Shown in pieces: positions 36,925 to 47,900 of a stretch of 64,000 bases of DNA. The notes beneath the pieces are model-generated. The model was not told where the DNA came from and did not search any database. It worked only from the letters and a program-made list of their open reading frames with translations. Source of the DNA: Fasciolopsis buskii (taxonomy: Eukaryota > Platyhelminthes > Trematoda > Plagiorchiida > Fasciolidae); assembly GCA_008360955.1 (NCBI GenBank), contig LUCM01006842.1:1-64000 (forward strand), written 5' to 3'. The first letter of the stretch is position 1, and the number at the start of each line of letters is the position of its first letter. Made by a program: the position numbers and the translations under genes.

Positions 36925-36960
36925 GTCCGTCCCGGGTTCGCGTCCCAGTTGCGCGCGGTG
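36925..36960 (+). repeat. tRNA-Val-like block, array copy 4 (3' part, at the inversion joint)
   Basis: Only the T-arm half is present, starting at the point where array orientation flips. It holds the canonical-looking B box GGGTTCGCGTCCC at 36934-36946. Confidence 0.65.
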
Positions 36961-37283
36961 GATATGCACTGCTAGAATGATTCCTGACAAGGATGAAACA
37001 GCTGTACATGGGCTTCCATGGTTTCTTTATGGTGGAGTTGAGTGATGATATCATGGTTGAATTATTTCCTGTGAAAACTTCAATTCCTACTACTAAAATG
37101 TAATAAGTAATACAGCTCTGTAGGTTCATATCCAAAGCTTTTCGTCGTTACTTAGGCTACCTGCAGAAGATCATCATAATCAGTGGGGGTCGCATCGCTG
37201 TGATGGTAACGGACAGAGCCGTGTGCAAACCAGTAGACGGTAGGTGCAAATTTCATGTGGTGAAGTTCAATCAAACGTTCAGA

Positions 37284-37357
37284 GCGTGCCCGTAGCGTAA
37301 TGGCTAAGGGTTCGACTCACAATCGTTCGTCCCGGATTCGCGTCCAGTTGGCGCGCG
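37284..37357 (+). repeat. tRNA-Val-like block, array copy 5
   Basis: This is the most readable copy. GTGCCCG, then TA, GCGTAATGGCTA, and TTCGACTCACAATC with CAC in the anticodon position, then a B box with one change (GGATTCGCGTCC). The words CCGTAG, GTA, TGG, TA, CGTTCG and CTCACA occur in the same order in eukaryotic tRNA-Val(CAC). The acceptor arms pair about 7 bp allowing G-U when the other copies are used to correct single-base gaps. The anticodon stem has mismatches, so I treat it as a tRNA-derived repeat, not a working tRNA gene. Confidence 0.6.
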
Positions 37358-37510
37358 GGTGGGATATGGCACTGCTGATGATTCCTAACAAGGATGAACA
37401 GCTGTACAGTGCTTCCGATGGTTTCTTTATGGTGAGTTGAGTGATGATTTCACATGGTGAATTATTTCATGTAAACATTCAATCTCCTACTACTAAAATG
37501 TATCAAATAT

Positions 37511-38809
37511 AGGGATTGTTTGTTTCAGTACAGCCAAAACCTGTGGATCAGTCTTGTTTTGATCGGATATCCCAGTCAGTTAAGCTATGCTTTACTCAAA
37601 TAATCAGTACTGAAGGGTTCCATCTGCTACCCACTTTCTCTGGGCTCTAAGTGAACTCATTAGTGCACTAGCATATTCCACAATATAGCACCGCAAAATC
37701 TAGTCGGTGCATGCCAACCGACATGGCCTGACGACCGCCCTGCATAAAGTTTCCGCAGCCTTGCATACATAAAGCACTCGGGCTGAACCACCTGGGATTG
37801 TCTGACAACATTCCACCATCTCCGGGGCCACTGCCCTTTGCTCATCGTTTCCCTGGCAAAGTGAACCACGTCATCCTTTCTAACATATCCATTTCTACTT
37901 AGCTGTTTCTTACCGGACGGCAAACCTGGTGGATAATCGTCCTACCATCGCCACCGTAACTTGCTGTGCAAATGGCCCGCCTTCTAAGTGGGGCGTTTAA
38001 AGTCGTTTTACGCTGCCCAGTGTGTTGGAAGTCAGGACTACTAAAGACTAGCTGGTTATCATGCGCACGGAGTCTGAAAAGCAGTAGCCTTGGACATCGT
38101 CAGTTGGGCATCTTAAAAGATAACGGCACAATCCGTTAGAACCCAGAGGAACCACAGCAAAGTGGAGATGGCCACGCAGAACTTTTTTCATGCAAGAGAA
38201 AAATATAGATCTATGAAGCGAAAATATTGAAACCAGTGTGAAACCTGCAGCTTATGGTTCGATAATAATTCCAACTGCTCAACATGTAAATAATAAAACT
38301 CAACGCCTTTCATGGTTTGCTGACGTTAGTCCGTACAATTAGTTCAGCGCAGCAAAGCCAGGATGACCCTCGTACCAAATGAAGAAAAATGGAGAAGTCG
38401 ACAAACCCTCGGAATCCCGGCTGCGGTTTCCGATGAATGATCTCTAGTGTGAGCCAGAAATGGAACCCACCAGGTTAAACGTTCAGCCTGTAGGTTACGA
38501 AATATTCCATAAGCGCGACCTCATACTAAGACCCTAGAACGTCATGAAGTCCTAAGTGACGGGACCGCGGTTATTCCCCAAACATTTATGGATTGATTAG
38601 GTTCGCACATGCAGACGCCAGTTTTACCTTATCTCCGCAGGAGTGCAAGGTCCAAAAAGTTCGTGGGGCCACTCATCGGCTGATCAACTCACTCAAAGGA
38701 CAGAAACCAGTGTTTGGTCAGATGTAGGCCGGCGGGGAAGCGTGGCCAGTAAATGGTTCCCTGAGCCATGCTGTGAGATAGCCGCTTAGGATAACAAACG
38801 ACTGCTCCG
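37511..38809. other. Unassigned sequence
   Basis: No gene recognised. The minus frame 37660-37923 is rich in Arg, Val and Trp but matches no family I know. Nothing marks it as an exon. Confidence 0.35.
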
Positions 38810-39532
38810 ATGGTGATCAACCTGTTGAGCAAGGCTGGAATACAAGACCATGCGCTCGTAAAGTTTGTTATGCCTGGAGGGCCGCAATCCGACTCAAAGC
38901 GTGATCTGGACAATGCCTGGCTAGTTCCGGTTGGAATTTGGAATCATAGAGTCCAGGACCCTATCTTGGTTGAAGATGAGAAAAATCATCAAATCGCTGA
39001 TCAAAAGATTCAAGTCGAGCCGGTCAATCAAATTCAACCAATATATCCCTTAGATATGGGCAGCAAAGTTTTGGTGTACGCTTGGCAACATGCGAGGGCA
39101 AACCTCATCCCCAATCTTCAGCAACAGCGTATGCTTGCTTCAGAAGTTGTCAGAAAAAATTTGATATCATACAGCTGGAACTACGCAGAGCTGTTATTAA
39201 ACGGCTGCTCGAGGCTACACAGGAGTAAAACCAGCGGCAGTGCACCCCACAGTCGACAACGGAAGCAAAAGCTGCAATCACACTGGAGCATTCCGCCCAA
39301 GCGCCTAGGGTTAGAAATTCCAAGTGGAAGTGGCAAGCAAATAGATGGAACAGATTGCTTTAATACTAACGCCTGCAATCTCAAGAATTACTGCGGTGAA
39401 ATTACTGGGGAGTCTGCCGAAGCATCATATCGAAAGAAACTTGGCTCCATTCTAATGCGAAAGTGGAGCTTTTTCGTCAGCAATATTACCACATTTACTG
39501 ACTTGACGGAAAGGACGCCAAGGTACGACTGA
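38810..39532 (+). CDS. Hypothetical 240-codon open frame, unknown
   Basis: This is the longest uninterrupted frame in the window, starting at an ATG (38810) and ending at TGA (39530-39532). The predicted protein is polar and Gln/Asn-rich in the middle (LIPNLQQQRMLASEVVRKN), has a basic patch (HSRQRKQKLQ) near residue 145, and Ser/Gly-rich words after it. I see no signal peptide, transmembrane helix, zinc knuckle or catalytic motif. The chance of one such frame in 64 kb is low but not negligible. It could be an exon, a gag-like piece of an unrecognised element, or random. No supporting neighbours were found. Confidence 0.25.
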   Translation: MVINLLSKAGIQDHALVKFVMPGGPQSDSKRDLDNAWLVPVGIWNHRVQDPILVEDEKNHQIADQKIQVEPVNQIQPIYPLDMGSKVLVYAWQHARANLIPNLQQQRMLASEVVRKNLISYSWNYAELLLNGCSRLHRSKTSGSAPHSRQRKQKLQSHWSIPPKRLGLEIPSGSGKQIDGTDCFNTNACNLKNYCGEITGESAEASYRKKLGSILMRKWSFFVSNITTFTDLTERTPRYD

Positions 39533-41765
39533 GCTGTCGACTTTGCAAACTACCAGACAACCCCGGGAAAAGCTCTTAAGCTGAACTTGCATCCGGGTGG
39601 TTTTAGCCCTGGTGATCCTTTCTGGTTCAAAGATCATTGTTTTTGTCTTCCTAGGCCCGGCAGCTGAACTCCTCGCCCATCCAAGAATTATCGCGATTTC
39701 GAATTTTGCTGATTTTCAGGCAACATACACCATTCTGCCACAGTATTCAAATAGTGAACGTGTTTACACAAGGGGCGATGCTAGATCTCTGGGGGAATGG
39801 AGGTGGCACTGATATACCAGTGTGAGTCCTCCCTCAGCGAAGCTGTCACTTTTCAGTGTCGCTGAAAGCACCAACGCAAGGTGTCAGCACATCACTCAGA
39901 ACTGGACGGTTTCATTTAAAGTTTTCACTATTAATAATTGGCGCTTTCGGCAAAGAAATTACCAGAATAGCTCAGAAGAATTGGTACTTATAGTGATGCT
40001 GCAAGTGCCAAGTATACCGAAGGCATTTGCTGTGTACGGAATCCCATGATTGTGTGATGGCGGCTCACAGATTCCAGGACCAAAAAGGGATTTGCGCTAT
40101 GCCCAGATTGATAAGCGGTATCCAATTGCATGTTTCATCTATGTCCAAATGAATGAAAAACTGAGGATTACCGTGGGCAATATACCCATGGAGATATAAG
40201 ACTTCGCTGTAACATTGGAGTAAAAAGCGGCTGCCCTTCTGAACTACTTCCAGTCGGTTAATGCACCTGACCGAGGTACCATAACGAGTGGCACCCGAAC
40301 CCATCAGCGCAAAGAATTGAGGGTCTAATTGGTGTAACGCTGAAAATGCTCTCGATAATGCGTGAACAGTCTAAACCCGGCCACTTTCCAATCTCTAGCG
40401 ATTCTAGTTGCTCCCCGTCGATCGAATATTCCAGAACTGTCTCCACATGAGGGGAAAGCCTCGGCAGCTCGAGGATGCCGAATGCATTAGAAAAGCCACT
40501 ATCATCCAGTGAGCATTTTCCCGGTGGTCTAAGGGTGATGGAGGGCCACTTATGGGATGCAGCCGAACCAAGAATTCGTTGCTTATCCCGAATAGGCGCT
40601 CATTTTTCCAGCGCAGGTGCTGTCTGAAAAGTACCGTTTCATTCTTATACTACATGACCACCAGAAAGGACACGAAAAATTTACCCAAAATGTGCTGCTT
40701 GGATTTCATAGGGACTCATTTGGTCAACCATAGACTGTTATTACTACAATTCAAATCTTTAATTTTTCCTCCTAGTGGATTCCGGTCTACCTCCGCGACT
40801 TCAGGCTCCATGTGGTGGCGGTCGGAGCACCATCCCCTCTGGCGAGTGCCTGGACTGGTGGGCCTCGGGGTTCGGCATCGCAGCTACTGGTTCCCTTTGT
40901 GTTTATCACCGGACTGGTGGCAAAACCAAAACCGTTAATCACCTGCTTCCGTTAGAAAACTTTCGACGACGTTTTGGAGGGGATGATCCTAGGACAAGGA
41001 AGACCTGTATAAAATAAGTCCAACGGTCAGCGAGGCGAACGGTCGGGGGTCACGCATAAAAAATATGCCACGAAAGATTGTGAGAGGCTGTTACCAATAT
41101 GGAAACGCACATTAAGAGGTGGGATCCTCAAAACGCTCAAATGCTAATGGAGGTAACGGAGCTGAACACCAAAGATATGTTGGCGTCGTCTATCCAGCGA
41201 CGGCCCGGGTGGGATGTCACCGAACTTTGTAGAGCTGTGCGGGACGGAGCAGACGTTTAACCTTTCAACCCATGAAACAAGCCGAATGAAGAGGTGGTCA
41301 ATGTAATGTCCGCGAGGTTACTTGAAAATCCGTCGGACAGAAAATGGTGTGAATTGTTTCTCGAGATGGACTGCAGTACTTACACCTTAGCAACTGTAAG
41401 GTAATCATCCTGGAGGGCCAATGTTTAGCGCGCCAACCAGTGAAAATGATAAATATGCCATGAATGTATAACGGAAAGACTACTTAATAATCGTCTCCCG
41501 CAGTAAGAGTGGCATGAGGGCCTTACCCACCTACTGAAAGCCGAAATGGAGTTACTGAGAGTTCTCCGAGATTTCGGGACTAGGATAACACGGAAGTGAA
41601 TCTCACTTCCTGTGCATGCCATGGGAAAAATTCTGAACCCACATCTGGTCCTGTGCCAACCAAGTCAAAACAGCTGACCTGAAGTCAAATGAACTGAGCT
41701 TACCGGGTGAGATTACATCGGCTCAGCGTGACTTCGCCATTTAGTTCAGACCACTGAGGGTCTTT
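39533..41765. other. Unassigned sequence upstream of a LINE tail
   Basis: Frames at 40552-40938 and 40775-41017 are Gly/Trp-rich but unrecognised. The last kilobase may be the worn body of the LINE whose tail is at 41766-41935; I could not pick out RT blocks. Confidence 0.3.
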
Positions 41766-41935
41766 CAGGAGCACTTTATCCATCCTCCATCCCTGATGAT
41801 CACCCGTTCTTGAGGGGGAGCAAAATAAAGTTAAAAATGCCCGGTTCATTGGAAAACGTCAGGTCAAAATTTTTCCAAAAGACGATCAGCGAATGGAATA
41901 AACTGCCCGAAGGCCTGCCTGGGCTGGGTCAGACG
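41766..41935 (+). pseudogene. LINE C-terminal tail fragment (copy E)
   Basis: One open frame reads LSGALYPSSIPDDHPFLRGS, then KIKLKMPGSLENVRSKFF and QKTISEWNKLPEGL. The pattern KFF...R-x-I-x-x-WN-x-LP is the last conserved block of CR1-type LINE proteins. Nothing else of the element is recognisable upstream, so this is a 3' fragment or the end of an otherwise worn copy. Confidence 0.6.
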
Positions 41936-44900
41936 CGATAAAGGCCGAAATTACCAAGCAAGTATCCGCCTTTTCTGAAGATCACTTTGTTGAATAGTCG
42001 GTGCCCGTTTGGTGCATAGTGGTTAAGGGAAAATTGGTACGCCCATTTTAAGCTTATTTTTAAATCCACGCTCTGCGGTTATCATTTGTTCCAAAGGCCA
42101 CAACCCCATGATAGTGAAAGCCCGCAAGCATGTATGCGGGAGGTGCATATCTAAGAGACATTTATCCCCCCAAAACCAAGAGAGCACGGCTGTGCTCCCA
42201 CTCAGTAAATTTCGTCGGTAGCCCCAATCCCCAGAAGATCGTACAAACGCCCTAGCGCGACTTACTCACCGATATATTGTCAGGTTGGACAGCCCAGCAG
42301 CATAAGCACAAACTACCAAAGCCGTGGGGGCCCAGATGACTTTAGGCAACACCCTGTATTAATTCATTAAACATCAGACATTATGGGAATCAAAAATTAT
42401 GGAAAGAACGCATGAATGCATTTTATTAAAATCGATTGTGTTTGCAAGTGATAAAACCTGCTGCCTGTCACACAACTCCATGCGTTTTTTCTCCGGAGTC
42501 ATGAAAAGAGTGAAAGAGAACATCGTTGCCTGAAACTGTTTGTTTGTGCACCATGTTCCCGAAACGTTAGCCCATCACAAGTTACCAGCGGTCCTACCAA
42601 ACGATTTTGTTAGTTCCAAACCTTGTCAGCCAAAACATGGCCTTTTATAATCGGGGTGAACTTGCACGATATTTTTTTATAACTGTAAACCGAGAAGCTT
42701 CAGTCGTTTTACTTAAATAGCAAGACTAGTAAAGTGCGAACGCTTATGGTGACATTAAGAAAAGCGATAAGACAACGTAAACAGTGAAATTCACATTTAA
42801 AAATTTGTTAAACCGACGCAAGCTACAGTGCGTTACCCAGGTAAACAGTGAACCCTTCCTTGGCTGCCGTTACTGTGTTCGGGACATCTCGCCAGCAACT
42901 GGACAGTCATGAAGCAGTATTCCAATAACAGCTGCGACCACTCGAAATTCGGAAGCGGCCATTTGTCCATCAGTTTCCTGCCGGTTACAGTGCAGCGTCA
43001 ACTCTTCTCTAGCCGTCGTGCCGTCCACGCACGCGAGTGAAAGGCCTTGGTTTCGACTGTACAAACTGGTGGGGCCCACCGGGTGCTGCAGTCTCAACTC
43101 AAAAATAGCGTTCGGAAATGAATGCTGGCGGTGTAAGCCGTCATTCTAGCTGCACCCACAGATTGCGTTACCGGGCTCCCTGCCCCAAGTGCTCCAAATA
43201 AATGGGTTGATATGACCGTTCCCCGAACCGTTTTGACTACCCCCGGTGAACATGGGATGAAACAGCGGGGATGGATACGGCGCATTAGGGAAGAAGGAAA
43301 ACTTTCATAGCTTTGGCTACCTCAGTTTTTGGCTGCGCCAGTTGCAACTGTAGATCCTATGGTTTCGGTCTCCCTTCCAAGCAATCTAAAGACAATTTAG
43401 GGCCGGAACGAACTTACCGCATGGAAACATGACGCTGCATCCTCATCAAGTGAACACAAATTGATTTCATCTGCAAACATATGTAACCTGGACAGCGGAG
43501 AAATTCGAAAGCCAGAGAGCTACGGAAAGCAAACCCGAGGCTTGCCGTAGACAGAACTGCGAAACGAATGTGCCCGTAGACAGATAGAGTGATATCAGCT
43601 TCTCCTCGGCCTCAAACAAAAATTAATCATCCCGCGGAAAAAGTTGAAAATGGGTGGCCAAAGGATTGCGGCTGTCCGATGAGAAATGCCGCAATATATG
43701 TTGTTCAGACAAATCTTATAACTCAAGGGACTGCCCGCGGTGGCAAGACCAGGTGACTCTTATGAACCCCTAGTGGCACGAGGAAAACAGCACGGATTCT
43801 AACTGCGGTGAACCTACAACCGCGTCCAAACCGGTGCAGCAGTAATTGGTGTGAGCTTCCTCGACCGTTATCGGCTCGAGCCTGTAAAGCTGAAAAGGAG
43901 CGGAAGCACACGCAGTGGTCAAATAAACTTCCGGAATTCTTCCAGTGGTATGTGGGGGAATAGTCACGCACGCCCTGGGTGTCGCGGCAGAATTTTGGCA
44001 AATAAAACTACGCTGAAAGGAAGCGCCGGGTTACCGATGTCCTCTCCGCAGTGGAGCTCGGCCATCAGGTGTTCAGCCCTAAATGGGCTAAGTAATTTCA
44101 CATCACCCTTGAAGCAAAATTGATGAAAGATTGCACTGCTGGAGCGCCCAACCTCACTTCACCCGACCACCACTGGTAAACTTTTCGGGCCTGTCATTTC
44201 CGACCTGATGCCTACTCCGCTCTCGACGGGTGCTACAACTTGCACGATCATTCGTCCTTTGTTCAGTTTATTGCACTTAGTGGATACCTTGATGCTAAAG
44301 AAGGTACTACTTAACTCAGGTTAATGTCGCCCATTCCAGTTTTCACTGCTGCTTGTGTTCTCCGTTTGGAAAGTGGCGTGATCGTTGCCGTAGTGTTTGG
44401 TCCACCGAGGTTAGAAATCATAAACGCATCGCCAATCTCCCCAGTTATTCTGCACTGTTCTTGTAAGAGTGGTCTCCTATTTCCCGGTTTTGAAGCTTGC
44501 ACGCTCAAGGGCAACAGGATATTTGCTTTCTCCTTTTCATCGAAAGTCCTCACGCCGAAATAGCGGGTAATAACTACACAGAAGACATCCGGTTTGAAGC
44601 GCGATGCACCATGTGCGTTGGTCACATCCCGATTGAACAAGTAGCGTAAACCTCCGCTAGAAACCAGGTACGCAATGGTTGGCAAAAGCAGTATTTAATA
44701 AGTGTGCTAATCTGACAAATGGTTTTAGCGACCAAGTGTCCGAGTCTAGGTCCGGGTGAAGTGGAGCAGCGATTTACATTGCAATTAGCGCGAAATTGGA
44801 CTATCCAAGTTCGGGATAGCAACTGAAAACCTCAGAACAACGCATAGTCCGAGTTTATGCGAAGCCAAGGAAAGAACAAGATTACTCCTGAAATTCTACG

Positions 44901-47900
44901 ACAATATTCATAAGCTGGAAATTATGCAGAAAATGACCATAACTTTGACAGCGGGCATCATTCACTGTTCCGCCAAAAGGTAGTCAAAAATAAGATAAAC
45001 GTCCGCTCAAAAATGAACGCTCCGTGAAAGAGAATAAACAGTAGGTATTTGTCTCGTGTTTCAATCAAATGCAAAAGATTCTACATGCTTGATGAGGTCC
45101 AACAACATCTGCCTTAGCGTGACAGCCGAAAATCAGTGTAAACCAGCAGAATGCTCACAGTCGGTCAACATGAATGATGAAAAGAAAATGGATCACAGCA
45201 AAACAAGCCGCCCCAAGTCAAATGTCCCGTGATTGCGCCAAGTGTCTGAGAAATAATCCCAAATAAAAACCGCAGGGACGAAACAACGAAGGGCAAATAT
45301 ATCGCGCCGAAAGTAAACAGCGACCACAATCAATGCCACAACAAACAAGTTGGGCGGGAATAGATGGGTAGCAATAGAGGGAAGAACAGAACATAAGAAA
45401 GGAATTTTCAACCAATCAAGATCATAAAATGGCAATAACAGCAATATCATTCCGGATTATTTTGTTTCGTTTTATTTGTTTATTTTGGTGACTGGACTGA
45501 AATTAGTACAGTGAGTGCATCATGGCGTGCTTTGAGAGCCATTTGCGGTCGAGGAAGATGGAGCCAGCTTTATTCCCAGAAGTTTACTGAATGTAAGTTT
45601 GGGGGTATTTGCCACTGTTATTGACTACTTGTGGGATACTGATTCAAATAGGAACTACTCCAGGGGTAAACAGGCACTTGTTCCGCATGCGACTTCAATA
45701 TATATTTTGAAAGCTTCCAAGATTATGAAGATTCCAGCCTATACAGAATTGATCCACTGGCCCAAAAAAGGGCAAATTAACCCTTACAATCTAGTCGCCT
45801 ATAATTGGCCATGTTTCTAGCGAGTCTAGGCTCATGCTCATTAGCCCCTGGGTGTGACATTTTTGAGATACCACAGACGAAATTGGTGGCTTTTCAATGC
45901 ACAACTTCCGGCAATGTTTGCTTTCTGTATAGGCCGGCGTGGTTAGTTTGGCTTTGGCACAAAAGAACGTCTCGGAAATGGACCCGTAAAGCATGGGGGT
46001 TTTCCCGAAACGGTTGGAAAAATGCCCAACATGCCTACTTCTCAGCTTCTCGACGAGGGTTTTAAGAGGAGAGGGCATGCAGGCCGAAAACCCAAAATAT
46101 TGCGCTGATCAACGTCTTCCAGTGCATTATGCCTATTCCATGTGGATAACCAGGCCGGCACGTTTCCGAAAGACATGCTGGTTCTTTTATCACCAGTGAT
46201 AAAAGGCCCGAGCGACAAGCCATCATATGATGTGGCCCATTTTCAACTGCAATCCTACAGCTTTAGTGCTTCAGATTTTGAATTTATCATCTTAAAGTGA
46301 TAATTGCATTAGGAAGTTTCTGGGGTGGTCAATAATACATGTTATGAGTAGGAGAATGCAAATACAAGGTCCTGGGCACTTCAACTTCAAAAGGCGATGG
46401 CTCAAACCGGCGGGGACAAGATTCAGCAGTAAAGCACATCTCATAAGGAAGTTGCGGAGCAGTGCACGCATTTGATCGCATGCCTGATGAGATTCCAATT
46501 TGTGTGCAATGTGAACATAAGAAGCCCTCTAGAATGCCTTTTTGCAAACTTGATTAAAATTGCTGTGGAACCATTCCCTCATTACATACTTCCACCAAAC
46601 TAACCATTAAGCAAGCATGTTTGTCATACGTGATCTCCCTCCACGGAGTCCGTGCTGTCTGCTTGATACGTTCAGTGACATTGCGCAGGTGAGCTAATAT
46701 GACTCGGTTCAGGCTTCGCCGCTGGTGATGATGGGTCTTCAGCTATCCGGTTTATGAGCGCCACTTGAAAATAGAGCTAGCAATCACTCTTCTCTGAGGG
46801 CCAGAGAGCACCTCTGAGTTAGGCAAACTTTAGAGATACTCATATAGTGCTTTGTCACCAGCAGTGAGGCTCCCATAAGAATTCGACGGCATACTTCATC
46901 CGGTCACGTCGCGGTAACAGCCGAATTATTTTTCTCTAACTCCTACTGACCGCAGATAATTTTTTGGGTGGCTGTTCAACTGGGGGAGCAAATAAAAGGG
47001 TGTGGAGCTTCCGTGGCTGGAAAGACGACTGGCTCTAAGTGAAATCCAAATATTAAGGTCACTTGAGTGTGGGTCGAGGTCCGATTGTCACTTTCCCCTT
47101 AGTGCACTATAAAGGTTATTCCTAAACCTTTCGTATTGCGCATGCATGTGAAAAGTGCAGATTGATTTGAACAGGCACTACTTGGGCATTCACCTTGTTG
47201 TCTGGCAAAATATTTCCTAATTTTGGATTTACAGAGGTTGGGTACGCTCTAAAGTTAGCTAAATCAACGTCCATTCGTAAGATTATACATGGTGCAACAG
47301 GCCAGAGCTCTTTTCCAGAATATTTCTGGTAGCGCATGAATTATGAGGTTTGATTGTGGTTATTGGCCATTCCCTGGGCTGGAACAGTTGGTCAGCCTGC
47401 CAGGTTCAGCCGTCCATTTGGAAATTGCTAACAATAGGGCTACCTTTGGGTCCCTTAGGACATAGCTCTTTGGGTAGGAAGTTGCAGATATTGTCAAGGT
47501 TGATTCTACAAAATGCATGGACCGATTTACGTCGTAGGTTTTTGCCGCCATCGAATGTAGCTGAACATTCGTACTGCATGCGTACTGCATAATCACTTTA
47601 CCTTAATTGACAAAGGGCGGTAACCTTATCTGCCTGGTGATTCTCATTTGAACCCACCAAACTCGACAGCGATGGGATTTGCGCAGTGCGACATCCGGTT
47701 AGGTCAAAAACGTACCAAGCCCCAGAAAGCCCTTCTGCCAGGTTGGCCGTTGCTTATCCAGCAGGGTCTTCATCGTTGCTTCCGCTTCAATTTCCTCTGG
47801 AAAAATTAAGGTCCCCTAGTGGAAGAGGACTTATAAAACGGCAGCGCCACCGCAGGACTCCATAGCGCTCAAGAGCACTTTTGGTTCCTTCTACATTAGT

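Larger units (their letters stand above)
35745..37510. repeat. Array of ~370-400 bp units with tRNA-Val-like Pol III promoter, part inverted
   Basis: Five copies of one unit are readable. Copies 1-3 start near 35745, 36128 and 36510 in one orientation. From about 36924 the orientation flips, with a partial copy 4 and a full copy 5 running to about 37510. Shared landmarks include the words ATGAAATAATTCACC, GTAGCTAAGTA, GACCTACAGAGCTTGATTA and the tRNA-like block. The B-box distance is about 378, 370 and 400 bases between neighbours. The copies differ mainly by single-base insertions and deletions. The unit looks like a tRNA-derived SINE or a tRNA-containing satellite. Confidence 0.85.

Noticed and set aside
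37284..37357. Functional tRNA-Val gene
   Set aside because: The anticodon stem is mismatched, the block sits in a repeated unit, and copies disagree. Treated as a tRNA-derived repeat.
35745..37510. CRISPR-like array
   Set aside because: Units are long and directly adjoining with no unique spacers, and the genome is eukaryotic.
45193..45450. Very hydrophobic minus frame resembling a membrane protein
   Set aside because: Composition is explained by purine-rich + strand; two overlapping frames are both hydrophobic, as expected by chance. No gene signals.
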